A stretch of DNA of 64,000 nt from Prostheceraeus crozeri (Eukaryota; Platyhelminthes; Polycladida; Euryleptidae): NCBI GenBank assembly GCA_907163375.1, contig CAJQUW010001625.1, positions 310,001 to 374,000 on the forward strand, in the 5' to 3' direction. Shown piece by piece: positions 32,191-40,064 of the stretch; position 1 is the first letter of the stretch, and each line of letters begins with the position of its first letter. A program made the translations under genes and the position numbers. The notes beneath the pieces were generated by a model. That model ran no database searches. It worked only from the letters and a program-made list of their open reading frames with translations, and was not told the DNA's origin.

Positions 32191-32647
32191 TCAAATCATG
32201 ATAGAACTTACAAATCATTTTTTCATTAGAGGATGGATTACATGAAAAGTTTTGAATAACAGATGCAAATCGAGATACATGTAAACGTTTTAAGATGAAG
32301 TACAGTACAAAAGCACCACACGTTGATGAAAGTGGATGTTGTAGTATGCGTTCATTTCGCTGATATTGACGCGTATGTTTTCTCAACCACTGCTGTGTTG
32401 GTATATTTGGAGGTTGAGCAAGAGAGTCAAATAGTTCACCACGTCGGTCTTCTCCAATAAAGATCGCTTTCCAATGCTCACCGCCTAAATTCTGTGAATG
32501 AGTGTTTAGCACAATAAAGATGGGATAGTGATTTACTGCAGGTGGTAAGGTATCGAGTGAATAGACATTATCGAAAGCTTTCAACGTCGCTTCGTCTGCA
32601 TTACGCTGCACTTTAGTCTTAATATCGTCAGCAGTCAACCAACTCAT
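32186..32647 (-). CDS. Adenain-type cysteine protease (PRO)
   Basis: A complete 153-residue Ulp1/adenain-like maturation protease. The catalytic His is in GGEHWKAIF near residue 58, the acidic partner in GELFDSL near 70, and the Gln and Cys in LQHPLSSTCGAFVLYF near 103-112. The size is small but usual for Polinton proteases. Its start overlaps the capsid gene stop by one base, so it is the last gene of the long minus-strand array. Confidence 0.9.
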   Translation of the reverse strand: MSWLTADDIKTKVQRNADEATLKAFDNVYSLDTLPPAVNHYPIFIVLNTHSQNLGGEHWKAIFIGEDRRGELFDSLAQPPNIPTQQWLRKHTRQYQRNERILQHPLSSTCGAFVLYFILKRLHVSRFASVIQNFSCNPSSNEKMICKFYHDLK

Positions 32648-33924
32648 TAACGATTATACTGAAGAATCACGTCACGATACTTTGTAATTTCAATATTTGA
32701 ATCGAAGACTGCATAAATTAATACATTGATCGTCTCAGGTAGTGTTCTTTTGAACGTCAAATCCAAACGAATATTATGAGGCACGTTCGCTTGACGATAG
32801 GGTGCACTAATATCGCTGTCAGCAGTCAAATCAAATGCATAAATAGTATATCCACTCTTAAATTCTTTCATAGTCAGTCCGTTGGTATCATCCGTATTGT
32901 AAAAGCCAAAGACATCCATAAAATCAACATAACTGCGCATAAATTGATCCGAAGCAAAATCTGGTTTGTAGGGTGGACCAGGATGACTCACACCATTAAC
33001 ACGTAAAGCAATTTCACTTAACTGATTGTGTTTAAAATTGAAAGGATTCTTCTTTATATTACCATTAAATGCATCATTTTCAACCATTGCCACCATGAGG
33101 AGCTTCGGTGCTTCCGATGGAAAGAGGCCATCTTTCATGAAACTCTTTTGATCTTTCGGAATTGTAAAGGTGAGAAGCTTTGTATGCTGAACGGGGTAAA
33201 TGGCATTTTGGCGGTTAAGACCTTCAGCATGCCCTCTAATGACACTTGGATTCGGTACTACTCGACGAATGTAAAGTGCAATATCTTCCACATGAATTCT
33301 AAAATTGTCAACTTTAGCAAATGCATTCAGCGCAAATTCAGGCTTATTCAATGTCAGCTTGAGTCGCATGCTGGTATTACAGAGTAAAAACTTTGACTGT
33401 CTAAAGAAGTCTAAATTCAGCGGACCATATAGCTGACATACTCTACTATCTTTAATCATAGCAGATCGCTTTACAAAGCCACTGTTTGTTTCAACATCAA
33501 ATTTTCCTGCTTCATCTCTGTACCATCCCATGGCTTCCATATGACTTTTTTGTGCTGCTGGATGAAACTGTGATACATGATTGAAATATGATTTATAGGG
33601 ATAATCGCTTTGACCACCTTCCACCTGCTGCTCTCCAATCGTTAGAGAAACATCGCGAAGTAATGTAGTCAATGGTAAATTGTTCAGTCCAACTTTATGT
33701 GCATCGTCAATAGCAGTTCCATCTGCTTGCTGAATTCTAAACCTCAAATCAAGCATCGCATAACTCAAATCTATGTAGTCATCACTACCACCAGGAATAA
33801 CAAATTCAATGGGGCCAGCATTCTCAGCTGTTCGAGGATGATAATCTACAATACTTGAACTAAGAATATCTGTCTGTATGGCTTGTTGATCGAACAAACA
33901 AAAACCGGAAGTTTTACACTCCAT
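32647..33924 (-). CDS. Capsid protein of double jelly-roll type (major capsid candidate)
   Basis: 425 residues. The N-terminal sequence GPIEFVIPGGSDDYIDLSYA, then LRDVSLTIGEQQVEG, DYPYKSYFNHV and MGWYRDEAGKFD, matches the widespread animal family annotated as F54H12.2-like, which occurs in Polintons. The order (a first strand with DYIDLS, then a segment with IGxQ, then YPYKxY) is what I expect of the first jelly roll of Polinton major capsid proteins. The frame is open throughout. It is followed by the protease (one-base overlap) and preceded two bases away by the basic core-like gene. Confidence 0.8.
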   Translation of the reverse strand: MECKTSGFCLFDQQAIQTDILSSSIVDYHPRTAENAGPIEFVIPGGSDDYIDLSYAMLDLRFRIQQADGTAIDDAHKVGLNNLPLTTLLRDVSLTIGEQQVEGGQSDYPYKSYFNHVSQFHPAAQKSHMEAMGWYRDEAGKFDVETNSGFVKRSAMIKDSRVCQLYGPLNLDFFRQSKFLLCNTSMRLKLTLNKPEFALNAFAKVDNFRIHVEDIALYIRRVVPNPSVIRGHAEGLNRQNAIYPVQHTKLLTFTIPKDQKSFMKDGLFPSEAPKLLMVAMVENDAFNGNIKKNPFNFKHNQLSEIALRVNGVSHPGPPYKPDFASDQFMRSYVDFMDVFGFYNTDDTNGLTMKEFKSGYTIYAFDLTADSDISAPYRQANVPHNIRLDLTFKRTLPETINVLIYAVFDSNIEITKYRDVILQYNR

Positions 33925-33926
33925 GA

Positions 33927-34382
33927 TTAGAAGTTATAGCAGCGTCGTCGTTTAGCGCCTGATGAATGATTAGAGCCTCTGCGACGTTTGCGTGAATGCC
34001 TTTTGACTGAAGATCGCACCTTACCAGCTCCGCGATGTTTCCTCCTTCCTTTTCTCATTCGTTTAGGTGATTTCTTTCCTTGAGTAACACCAGCAATGGT
34101 CTGCTTCAATGTTTTTAAACCGCGTTCCTTCCCACGATTCAACAAACTGCTCTTAAAACTTCTACCTCTGGAAAGATCACTAGCAACATCACCAGCAAAG
34201 CCAACGGCATTACTTAAAACATTTCGTTTTAAAGATCTACCGACATTGGATATGAGAGGTGCTACAACAGATTTCAGTGCACCAAGTATGCTACCTCCAC
34301 GTTGGCGGCGAGCACCGATGTAAATTTGTCCTCCACCACTTACGTAGGAGGGTCGTGAATAAAATGAGGCAGTTGGATTCAT
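33927..34382 (-). CDS. Basic core/adenovirus pX-pVI-like Polinton protein
   Basis: 151 residues. It has an N-terminal Gly/Tyr-rich segment, then RRQRGGSILGALKSVVAPLI and GRSLKR...GFAGDVASDLSRGRSFK. This is the QRG-G-L-L...P-L-x-x-x-GxxL...A-DxxxG pattern common to small virion proteins of Polintons and adintovirus-like elements. The C-terminal third is almost wholly Arg/Lys (KRMRKGRRKHRG, KRHSRKRRRGS) and should bind DNA. It lies directly ahead of the capsid gene. A DNA-condensing or membrane-active virion role is inferred from the family pattern. Confidence 0.75.
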   Translation of the reverse strand: MNPTASFYSRPSYVSGGGQIYIGARRQRGGSILGALKSVVAPLISNVGRSLKRNVLSNAVGFAGDVASDLSRGRSFKSSLLNRGKERGLKTLKQTIAGVTQGKKSPKRMRKGRRKHRGAGKVRSSVKRHSRKRRRGSNHSSGAKRRRCYNF

Positions 34383-34423
34383 AGCTCAAACCCTAAACAT
34401 TGTTAGTTACAACTTTGCATGAA

Positions 34424-35638
34424 TCACTGTCGATCACTTAGATGAAAGATGTCGGCACGACGCATCCAAGAGTTCATACTTGAAGGATAACCAGTCCATT
34501 TAACAAGACACCATTCTTCACCTTGCCGTTTTTTACATCGAATGATTTTCTCTACCAAATATGTTTCACTTTCAGTGACTACCTCAATCTCATCGCGGTA
34601 AAAGCTACCCTCAATTTCTTCATTATCGTAATCTTTCAACTTGTAGGTGGTCGGAGAGTCTTTTTGATTAATCCTTGATACTGTAAATACCTCCTCTGTC
34701 CAATTCGGGAGGTACCCTTTAGCAAAAACACTTTTCACTTTTGAGATACGAACTTTATCGCCAATTTTCACATCACTTTTCACATGAGTGCGTTTACGTT
34801 GGAATGATTCGCGCACTTTATCTACATTGTCAGCATTTACATCTACTGGTCTGAGTCCAATAGAACGATGGATAGAGTGATTGTAGGCATGGAGTGTATC
34901 TTGTAGAACCTTTGTCCAATTTTGTGTCAAGTTGGCAGTAAAATGTCGCCACAAACGATTTTTTAATGTGCGATTAAAACGTTCAACGAGTGCAGCTTTA
35001 TAAGCGCTCTTTACACTAAACAACTCAATGTCATGCCTCTCAAATAATCTTGTCACATGCTGATTTTCAAACTCTTTTCCTTGATCACTCTGAATTCTTT
35101 TTGGAATGCGACCTTCTCGAAAAATTGTTTGGAATGCTTTTGCTACTCCTTTCCCTTCTTTAGTTTTTAAAGGTTGAGCCCACGCATAACGCGAGAAAAT
35201 ATCAATGACGGTTAAAATAAAATTATTGCCCGAGTTATGTTTTGAAATGGAGGCAACATCGCACAAATCTGCTTGCCACTGTTCATCGATGTCATGAACA
35301 ATATAATGGCGGGTGCGGTACTTCTTTTTCGCTTGTTTGTGGAGTGTATAGGTAGCCTGACCCTTTAACCATCGTTTCACTTGTGATTGTGGAAGACCAC
35401 TCGCTTTTGATAATTTCTTGATAGATGCAAATCCTGCCGGATGTTTTACATCATAATAGATTGACTTCAAACGTTCAGTCGATGACGGCTGACTCTTTTT
35501 CCTCCTTCTCATCTTTTTTCTTTCTTGCCTTTCTACATTTACAACAACTGCAGCATTTAGCGGTTTTGCGATCGTGTTCACATTGCTTAGGGGTTTCATT
35601 ATGAGAGCTGGCGCAGCAAGTGCAAGTGACAACGACAT
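34424..35638 (-). CDS. Retroviral-type integrase (INT) with C-terminal chromodomain
   Basis: A 404-residue frame. The catalytic DDE core has Asp in QWQADLCDVAS near residue 117, Asp in RIQSDQGKEF near 180, and Glu in ALVERFNRTLK near 216. An HHCC-like or HTH region (KASGLPQSQVKRWLKG) precedes it. A C-terminal chromodomain reads YLVEKIIRCKKRQGEEWCLV followed by KWTGYPSSMNSW, ending with WMRRADIF. The start may be at ATG 35512 (MRRRKK), because the first 40 residues overlap a separate Cys-rich frame. It performs insertion with the 6-bp duplication seen here. The chromodomain suggests chromatin-directed targeting. Confidence 0.93.
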   Translation of the reverse strand: MSLSLALAAPALIMKPLSNVNTIAKPLNAAVVVNVERQERKKMRRRKKSQPSSTERLKSIYYDVKHPAGFASIKKLSKASGLPQSQVKRWLKGQATYTLHKQAKKKYRTRHYIVHDIDEQWQADLCDVASISKHNSGNNFILTVIDIFSRYAWAQPLKTKEGKGVAKAFQTIFREGRIPKRIQSDQGKEFENQHVTRLFERHDIELFSVKSAYKAALVERFNRTLKNRLWRHFTANLTQNWTKVLQDTLHAYNHSIHRSIGLRPVDVNADNVDKVRESFQRKRTHVKSDVKIGDKVRISKVKSVFAKGYLPNWTEEVFTVSRINQKDSPTTYKLKDYDNEEIEGSFYRDEIEVVTESETYLVEKIIRCKKRQGEEWCLVKWTGYPSSMNSWMRRADIFHLSDRQ

Positions 35639-35684
35639 TCACCTCTGGCGGCTCATTACATGGCAAGCAACACATCTGCTTCAT
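35475..35684 (-). CDS. Small Cys-rich Polinton protein, 69 residues
   Basis: MKQMCCLPCNEPPE, then CTCCASSH and CCSCCKC, carry at least a dozen cysteines in paired form before a Lys/Glu tail. The ATG lies one base after the stop of the preceding gene, as in the rest of this array. It overlaps the 5' end of the integrase frame in another frame. A metal-binding or disulfide-rich role is possible. The overlap makes it less certain than its neighbours. Confidence 0.45.
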   Translation of the reverse strand: MKQMCCLPCNEPPEVNVVVTCTCCASSHNETPKQCEHDRKTAKCCSCCKCRKARKKKDEKEEKESAVID

Positions 35685-35685
35685 A

Positions 35686-36378
35686 TTAATAGTCTGAGAA
35701 CATGTATTTCCTAGGAGGAGCTGTTTTACGTTTTCCTTTTACCAGTTTTAGTGGCGATACAGATCTACGTCGAGTTCTTCCCCTTGTTTGCTTAGTGAGT
35801 GTGGGAGGGGATGTAGCAGGTGACGTCTTAAACCAATTTGTTGGCATTTTCATCGCCTGAAGCATTGGAGTAGTAGCCACTGTTGAATCAAGTTCTTTCA
35901 ATGTCTCATTATTTAAAGCAAATTTTGGCACATTATGCTTTTTCAATAGTTTAAGAAAGTATGACCAACCAGGTGGAACATAGCCCTGACGGCGCTTTCT
36001 ACGTGTCGCATACTGAATCAAGTCTTCATAACGTGAAGCATCAATCACTTTATTTTCATCTGTAATGATTTCTCCTCTATCATTTACATTGAGATGGGGT
36101 TCAATACTGTTGAAAAGAGATATGGCATGTGCGCGAGATGCTAAAGGTGTAGCAGTCGATACAGAGTCACGCATCTTATTCTTCAAGTTTTTCAATTGCT
36201 CAACAGTTTCCGATTGTAATAATACAGCACGATGTGGATCTTTGATGTGAACATTTTGCTGATAATCTATTTCTTTCCTATACATTTGATTTGCAAGAGG
36301 TTGCTTTACTTGCTGCATGGCAGTCAATTGTACATATTCATCCTGAGGAATAACAATCATGCGAGAATAAGAACTCAT
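35686..36378 (-). CDS. Conserved Polinton protein with NVP motif, 230 residues
   Basis: The central part GEIITDENKVIDASRYEDLI, then GYVPPGWSYFLKLLKKHNVP, fits a recurring Polinton/adintovirus family (GEI...G-x-I...DLI...P-x-GW-x-x-F...NVP). The N-terminus is Gln-rich and likely helical. The tail is basic with Ser/Thr-Pro (TRGRTRRRSVSPLK), perhaps DNA-binding or a nuclear signal. It overlaps the ATPase stop by four bases. Function unknown. Confidence 0.7.
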   Translation of the reverse strand: MSSYSRMIVIPQDEYVQLTAMQQVKQPLANQMYRKEIDYQQNVHIKDPHRAVLLQSETVEQLKNLKNKMRDSVSTATPLASRAHAISLFNSIEPHLNVNDRGEIITDENKVIDASRYEDLIQYATRRKRRQGYVPPGWSYFLKLLKKHNVPKFALNNETLKELDSTVATTPMLQAMKMPTNWFKTSPATSPPTLTKQTRGRTRRRSVSPLKLVKGKRKTAPPRKYMFSDY

Positions 36379-37040
36379 AGTTTGTAGATAATCATGGGAG
36401 TTTTCAAAATATCACTTCGAAATCTAAATTCTTCCGGACACTCTTGCGTAAAGTCAATGAATAAGTAACCGTATGGTTTTTCAGTAGCTGCTTGAAAAAT
36501 TTCAATTAAGGCTTTTGATCCTCTGGGTGCAACTTGTCGCGCTAAAATTTCAAATTGACTTTTATCTCGCGGATTCTTGAAAATAGCATAATAGTGTGTA
36601 TTCAGGTTTCGTGTACGAGCTTCTTTTCCATCAGGAAACAAATTTTGTGTAATATAGATGATAAAACACCTTTTATGGTGTGCTGCGCGAGTGAACATAT
36701 CTGTAACATCTTTTGAATTCTTACTTTCTTTTAATAAATCATCCAATACAACAACATCATTAGACTGAAGTTTATCCACTGGAATAATTCCTTCATGTCG
36801 AATAAAGTTGCGACTTTGCAATTCCTGAAACAGCGACGGTTGATAAATACCATAACACCAAATCACTCGATTGATAGGTTCCTTAAACAACTCCCTTCTT
36901 TTATCCAATAAATTCAGCGTGAAAACAGTTTTACCTGCATGAGATGGACCTGATACAGTCAGAACTTTATCACATTGAAGTCTGAAATCCATTTTATTAC
37001 TTTGAGACTCAACATTTGCATAATTAACGCTTAGAGCCAA
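36375..37040 (-). CDS. FtsK/HerA-type genome packaging ATPase
   Basis: 221 residues. Walker A is GPSHAGKT near residue 31 and Walker B is DVVVLDDLL near 95, with a following AAHHKRCFIIYITQN block that fits the sensor strand. The size and motif spacing match the Polinton/adenovirus-IVa2-like packaging ATPases. It overlaps both neighbours by 4-17 bases. It is expected to drive DNA into capsids. Confidence 0.92.
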   Translation of the reverse strand: MALSVNYANVESQSNKMDFRLQCDKVLTVSGPSHAGKTVFTLNLLDKRRELFKEPINRVIWCYGIYQPSLFQELQSRNFIRHEGIIPVDKLQSNDVVVLDDLLKESKNSKDVTDMFTRAAHHKRCFIIYITQNLFPDGKEARTRNLNTHYYAIFKNPRDKSQFEILARQVAPRGSKALIEIFQAATEKPYGYLFIDFTQECPEEFRFRSDILKTPMIIYKL

Positions 37041-37380
37041 AGATATTTCCCAATAGGTTGCCCACGGCAGGAGCTATCATTGGAAGTATTGCTGAAAGGA
37101 AACCGCCCTTTTGTGTTAGAGTTTTCCTCTTTCTTTGAAGGGCGACTTTAGGATTGGAGATGAAACGCAATTTCGTAGCATATCGCTTAAGTAACTTTCG
37201 TTGTTTTGGCGCTAATTTCTTCGTCCTCAACTTCCTCACATGAGAAATAATTTCACAAATGAATTTATCGTTAGCATGTCGTATAGCATTGTATCGCTGA
37301 TTTGCTTTCATTCGTCGGAGAGCTTGAATGGCTGAAGAAAACTTTTGACTTTTACGTTTCGTCATTTTACGTTTCGCCAT
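37024..37380 (-). CDS. Small basic Polinton protein with hydrophobic GGFL tail
   Basis: 118 residues, strongly basic for the first 90 (MAKRKMTKRKSQK, KLAPKQRKLLKRY, LQRKRKTLTQ). It ends in a short hydrophobic stretch, GGFLSAILPMIAPAVGNLLG. The pattern of a basic helix followed by Q-x-GGFL-x-x-xL is recurrent in Polintons and adintovirus-like elements. It may be a virion or membrane-associated peptide precursor. It overlaps the ATPase start by 17 bases. Confidence 0.7.
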   Translation of the reverse strand: MAKRKMTKRKSQKFSSAIQALRRMKANQRYNAIRHANDKFICEIISHVRKLRTKKLAPKQRKLLKRYATKLRFISNPKVALQRKRKTLTQKGGFLSAILPMIAPAVGNLLGNIFGSKR

Positions 37381-37431
37381 TTTCCGTGTTAGTCTTTGCT
37401 AAAACCTATCTTTACCACATTTGCATAGGTA

Positions 37432-37761
37432 CTAACTATTGCGACATAAGTGACACTCGAAATGAGCAATGTCACAGTGGTTACATTGGCAAAGTTGAAT
37501 GCAATTACGTATGAAACAGCGTTGACAAAAAGCATGCTTACATCTCTTGAAGATGCGCTTTTCATTTCCATCCTTTCGCTTACATACATCGCAACACATA
37601 GTTTCACCGTTACTGATGTCTATAGCAAGTCTTTTTGAAGATATGAATTTGCTAGCCTTTTCTAAATAATAGACGCATGTACAGAAGGAATATACTTCGA
37701 GAGTGAGCAGACATAGCTCGAAAACCAGTTGTGCTACAATCAAGTACCACTGCATTTTCAA
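37432..37761 (-). CDS. RING-like protein with N-terminal membrane segment, 109 residues
   Basis: Residues 5-35 are hydrophobic (LIVAQLVFELCLLTLEVYSF). They are followed by a Cys/His array CCDVCKRKD, FKRCKHAFCQRCFIRNC and CQCNHCDIAHFECHLC that fits a RING-type C3HC4 ligase fold with C-x2-C, C-x-H-x2-C-x2-C and C-x2-C pairs. It is likely a membrane-anchored E3-like protein, which by family precedent could act on host factors. It overlaps the preceding gene by four bases. Confidence 0.65.
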   Translation of the reverse strand: MKMQWYLIVAQLVFELCLLTLEVYSFCTCVYYLEKASKFISSKRLAIDISNGETMCCDVCKRKDGNEKRIFKRCKHAFCQRCFIRNCIQLCQCNHCDIAHFECHLCRNS

Positions 37762-38168
37762 TTTTTCTTTATGGAAAGTTGAATGTGAATATCTGAAATC
37801 GCTTCAATCACTAGACTGCTACCATGATGGTTAAATGCGTTAAGACGTTCAGCAATTTTTATCATATGTCTTTTAAAAAATTCTTGGGGGTGATCTACCA
37901 CTTCCATTGAATAAGAAGCAAAATGGAAAGAGCGACTTTCCACCTCTTCCTTTCCAAAATGACTAAACTTAATTTTCGCAACTAATCGCGCCATGATAAT
38001 GCTATCAGAGAATGTATTCATTAACTCTAGAAATAGAGTGCTAGCATCATCGACCACTGCTTCGATGTCGGTCTCATCTTTATGAAATTTTATCACATAA
38101 TCTTGAACAGCTCCTTTTAAACTTTGCCTATGAAAACGTAATGTTCCGCAGTCGTTTGAGAAAGACAT
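37758..38168 (-). CDS. Unknown Polinton protein, 136 residues
   Basis: The C-terminal part RLNAFNHHGSSLVIEAISDI faintly resembles the F-x-x-x-GSGW-x-I-x-x-L-x-I segment that in related elements sits at the start of the polymerase or of a separate small protein. The middle (LVAKIKFSHFGKEEVESRSF) is beta-type. There are no catalytic motifs. It is part of the tight minus-strand array. Confidence 0.6.
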   Translation of the reverse strand: MSFSNDCGTLRFHRQSLKGAVQDYVIKFHKDETDIEAVVDDASTLFLELMNTFSDSIIMARLVAKIKFSHFGKEEVESRSFHFASYSMEVVDHPQEFFKRHMIKIAERLNAFNHHGSSLVIEAISDIHIQLSIKKN

Positions 38169-38255
38169 GATCGCCCTTTATCTAACCCATCCATTGCATG
38201 AAAACAACAACTCTTCTCATAGTAACATTTATTGAATAATGGTAACAAGCATGCA

Positions 38256-38786
38256 TTATAAATCAATGGTTTGAAAGAGATAAAATAGATACAGCTGGTA
38301 ACTATCATACAGCGAGCAATGATAACCATACAGGACTTTGGCAGTGTTGAGGTAAGGAGGAAAGAAGCATTGGTTATGAACGTAGCTACTACAACGAACA
38401 GACAAAATAGGAACACACAAATCCTTAAAACGTTTTGTGACTTCATGATAATGTTGATTCACTCTACTATCCCAAGGTGGGAGCAAAATATCATCAATGA
38501 TTAGATTGGGAAATACTTTCCTCTCCTTACCAGGATTATTACAAAAGATGCGTATAACATTGAAAGCAGCTAACCATCGTTTAAAGTCAATAAGAAGAGC
38601 ACTCTCACAAGAAAAGCCATAGTCTTGCAAATATTTCAGATTAAGTCCATGAATGTGTTTTCTCGCCCATTGATCAACATTGGGATCGCAGTTGGCATGT
38701 TGATGATAGACACTAACAATCTGATATGTCCAATTGTTCATAGCAATAGCACTGAGCTCCTGTACAGGTTCACCCTCACAATCCAT
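38256..38786 (-). CDS. DEDD-type exonuclease-like Polinton protein, 176 residues
   Basis: It starts MDCEGEPVQELSAIAM, an acidic D-x-E at the expected first exonuclease strand followed by QELSAI. Later come WARKHIHGLN, LLIDFKRWL, LLPPWDSRV and a C-terminal GYHCSLYDSYQLYL. I recall this set of motifs as a conserved but uncharacterised family in animal Polinton-like elements. The DxE start and the later D/H residues suggest an RNase H-like exonuclease fold. This is inference, not shown. The complete frame ends 87 bp before the next gene. Confidence 0.65.
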   Translation of the reverse strand: MDCEGEPVQELSAIAMNNWTYQIVSVYHQHANCDPNVDQWARKHIHGLNLKYLQDYGFSCESALLIDFKRWLAAFNVIRIFCNNPGKERKVFPNLIIDDILLPPWDSRVNQHYHEVTKRFKDLCVPILSVRCSSYVHNQCFFPPYLNTAKVLYGYHCSLYDSYQLYLFYLFQTIDL

Positions 38787-38838
38787 AAAAATGATGATAG
38801 AAGCCTAAAACGGAAATTTACACATCTAAGGAAACGTT

Positions 38839-39087
38839 CTATAACATATTACAAAATGAAGAATTACATCGATGCTTTTCACGACAAAATACACAAATGA
38901 TATGAAGGCAACGAAGAAGTAAAATGTATCTAATAAGACCACGTCTACGACACTCAAAGCACATAAGCGAATTGTCATAGGGTAGAGTTAGGAAAGGACT
39001 AGCAATTCTCCTTCTTTGATTTGCGTTTTGATGTAGCATTCTTCTCCGACTTGCGCTTCGTACCACTGCTGTTAAGGATTTGATCAA
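38839..39087 (-). CDS. Small Cys-rich RING-like frame, 82 residues
   Basis: The C-terminal half CFECRRRG...LLLRCLHIICVFCREKHRC...C has the pairing of a minimal RING. The first ATG lies inside the 3' end of the lead gene. ATG 39039 (MLHQN) is an alternative start. It is co-oriented with the array, and the overlap makes it tentative. Confidence 0.45.
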   Translation of the reverse strand: MIKSLTAVVRSASRRRMLHQNANQRRRIASPFLTLPYDNSLMCFECRRRGLIRYILLLRCLHIICVFCREKHRCNSSFCNML

Positions 39088-39774
39088 TTATGTCGTCCAC
39101 GTTGGGTGGTTTCGGAATATATAGGATGGATTCCATATGCATGGAGAGAGAGGCTATTTTATTATCCTTGTGTCGACCATAATATAGCCCATTCACTTTG
39201 AAAAGGATATCCCAAGTACCTTCTCCGAGCTCATCACATCTGATGGGTATTGAATGATCTCCCTCCTTCTTATAGTAAGTACACCAATGTGATACCGGTA
39301 GGCAAATGTGATTACCATCCCAAATCTTTCTATAGGGAGTATCCTTGTCATCTCTCGCCTTCCACTCTTGAGCAAGAGGAGTAGGAATGTCCATATTTAA
39401 TGTCACGTACTCCTCAATAATATCAAGTTGGTGGCGAATGTACGGACTCACGGGGATCAGTATGTAGTCCCCATACTGATTGTGCATTATCTTGACATCC
39501 GTGGAAGGGAGCATTCCCGTTTGGAGTACTACGCTATGATCATCATAACGCAAGGCTTGTTTAAATTTACGCTGTAGCGGTGTAGGATTATGTACCTTGG
39601 ATGTTTCTTCCACTGGCCTCAGTTGTAGATGATCTGACCGTAGCGAACCTTGTAACGTTTGACCGCCATTTTGTCCTACTAGTGCAGCAGATGGAGTAGA
39701 TGCCTGAAAATGAAAAAAGATTGTATTAAGTTTACGTTCAAGGGAGGAGAGGGAGGGAAGTAGCGACTTACCAT
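38999..39774 (-). CDS. Lead protein of the minus-strand array, with start-codon intron
   Basis: The uninterrupted part encodes 204 residues from ATG 39613. The upstream sequence stays open to an acceptor TTTTCAG at 39704, and a donor GTAAGT follows directly on ATG 39772-39774. A 68-nt GT-AG intron (39704-39771) would thus split off the start codon alone and give about 235 residues. The protein has no domain I recognise: a globular middle (DYILIPVSPYIRHQLDIIEE, WCTYYKKEGDHSI) and a Lys-rich tail that could be a nuclear signal. By position it is the first gene behind the right-end promoter. Splicing is inferred from consensus sites. Confidence 0.65.
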
Positions 39775-39871
39775 TTTAGTTGGATAATAGAACAGGGAAC
39801 TAGAGAGAGAAAATGTGCGTCCGTCACTCGTGTGATTCAACGATGGAATGATTCTCACTGTGGAAGGCTCG

Positions 39872-39881
39872 CTATTTATAA
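39872..39881 (-). promoter_or_regulatory. TATA box of the right-end promoter
   Basis: On the minus strand TATAAATAGC lies about 100 bp upstream of the lead gene's start codon. No other TATA box of this quality was noted ahead of the minus-strand genes down to 32.2 kb, so it may drive the whole array. Confidence 0.6.
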
Positions 39882-40064
39882 AGAAATGCTTGATTCTCAT
39901 TGGATGATGATCCTCATTGGACAATAACATCAAGTTGATTCCAAATCTGGCATCCGTTTACCAATCCGATAGTTCGTTTTGAAGCTACAGCCCAAAACGT
40001 CCCAAATTCTAACTCTGTCGTTTTTCACCAATGTCCCAAAATCTTAAATGGCGTCTCACATGTA

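Noticed and set aside
38117-38446. Hydrophobic 109-codon minus frame
   Set aside because: It lies in another frame over the 3' part of the DEDD-type gene and the gap after it; the hydrophobic look is a frame artefact.
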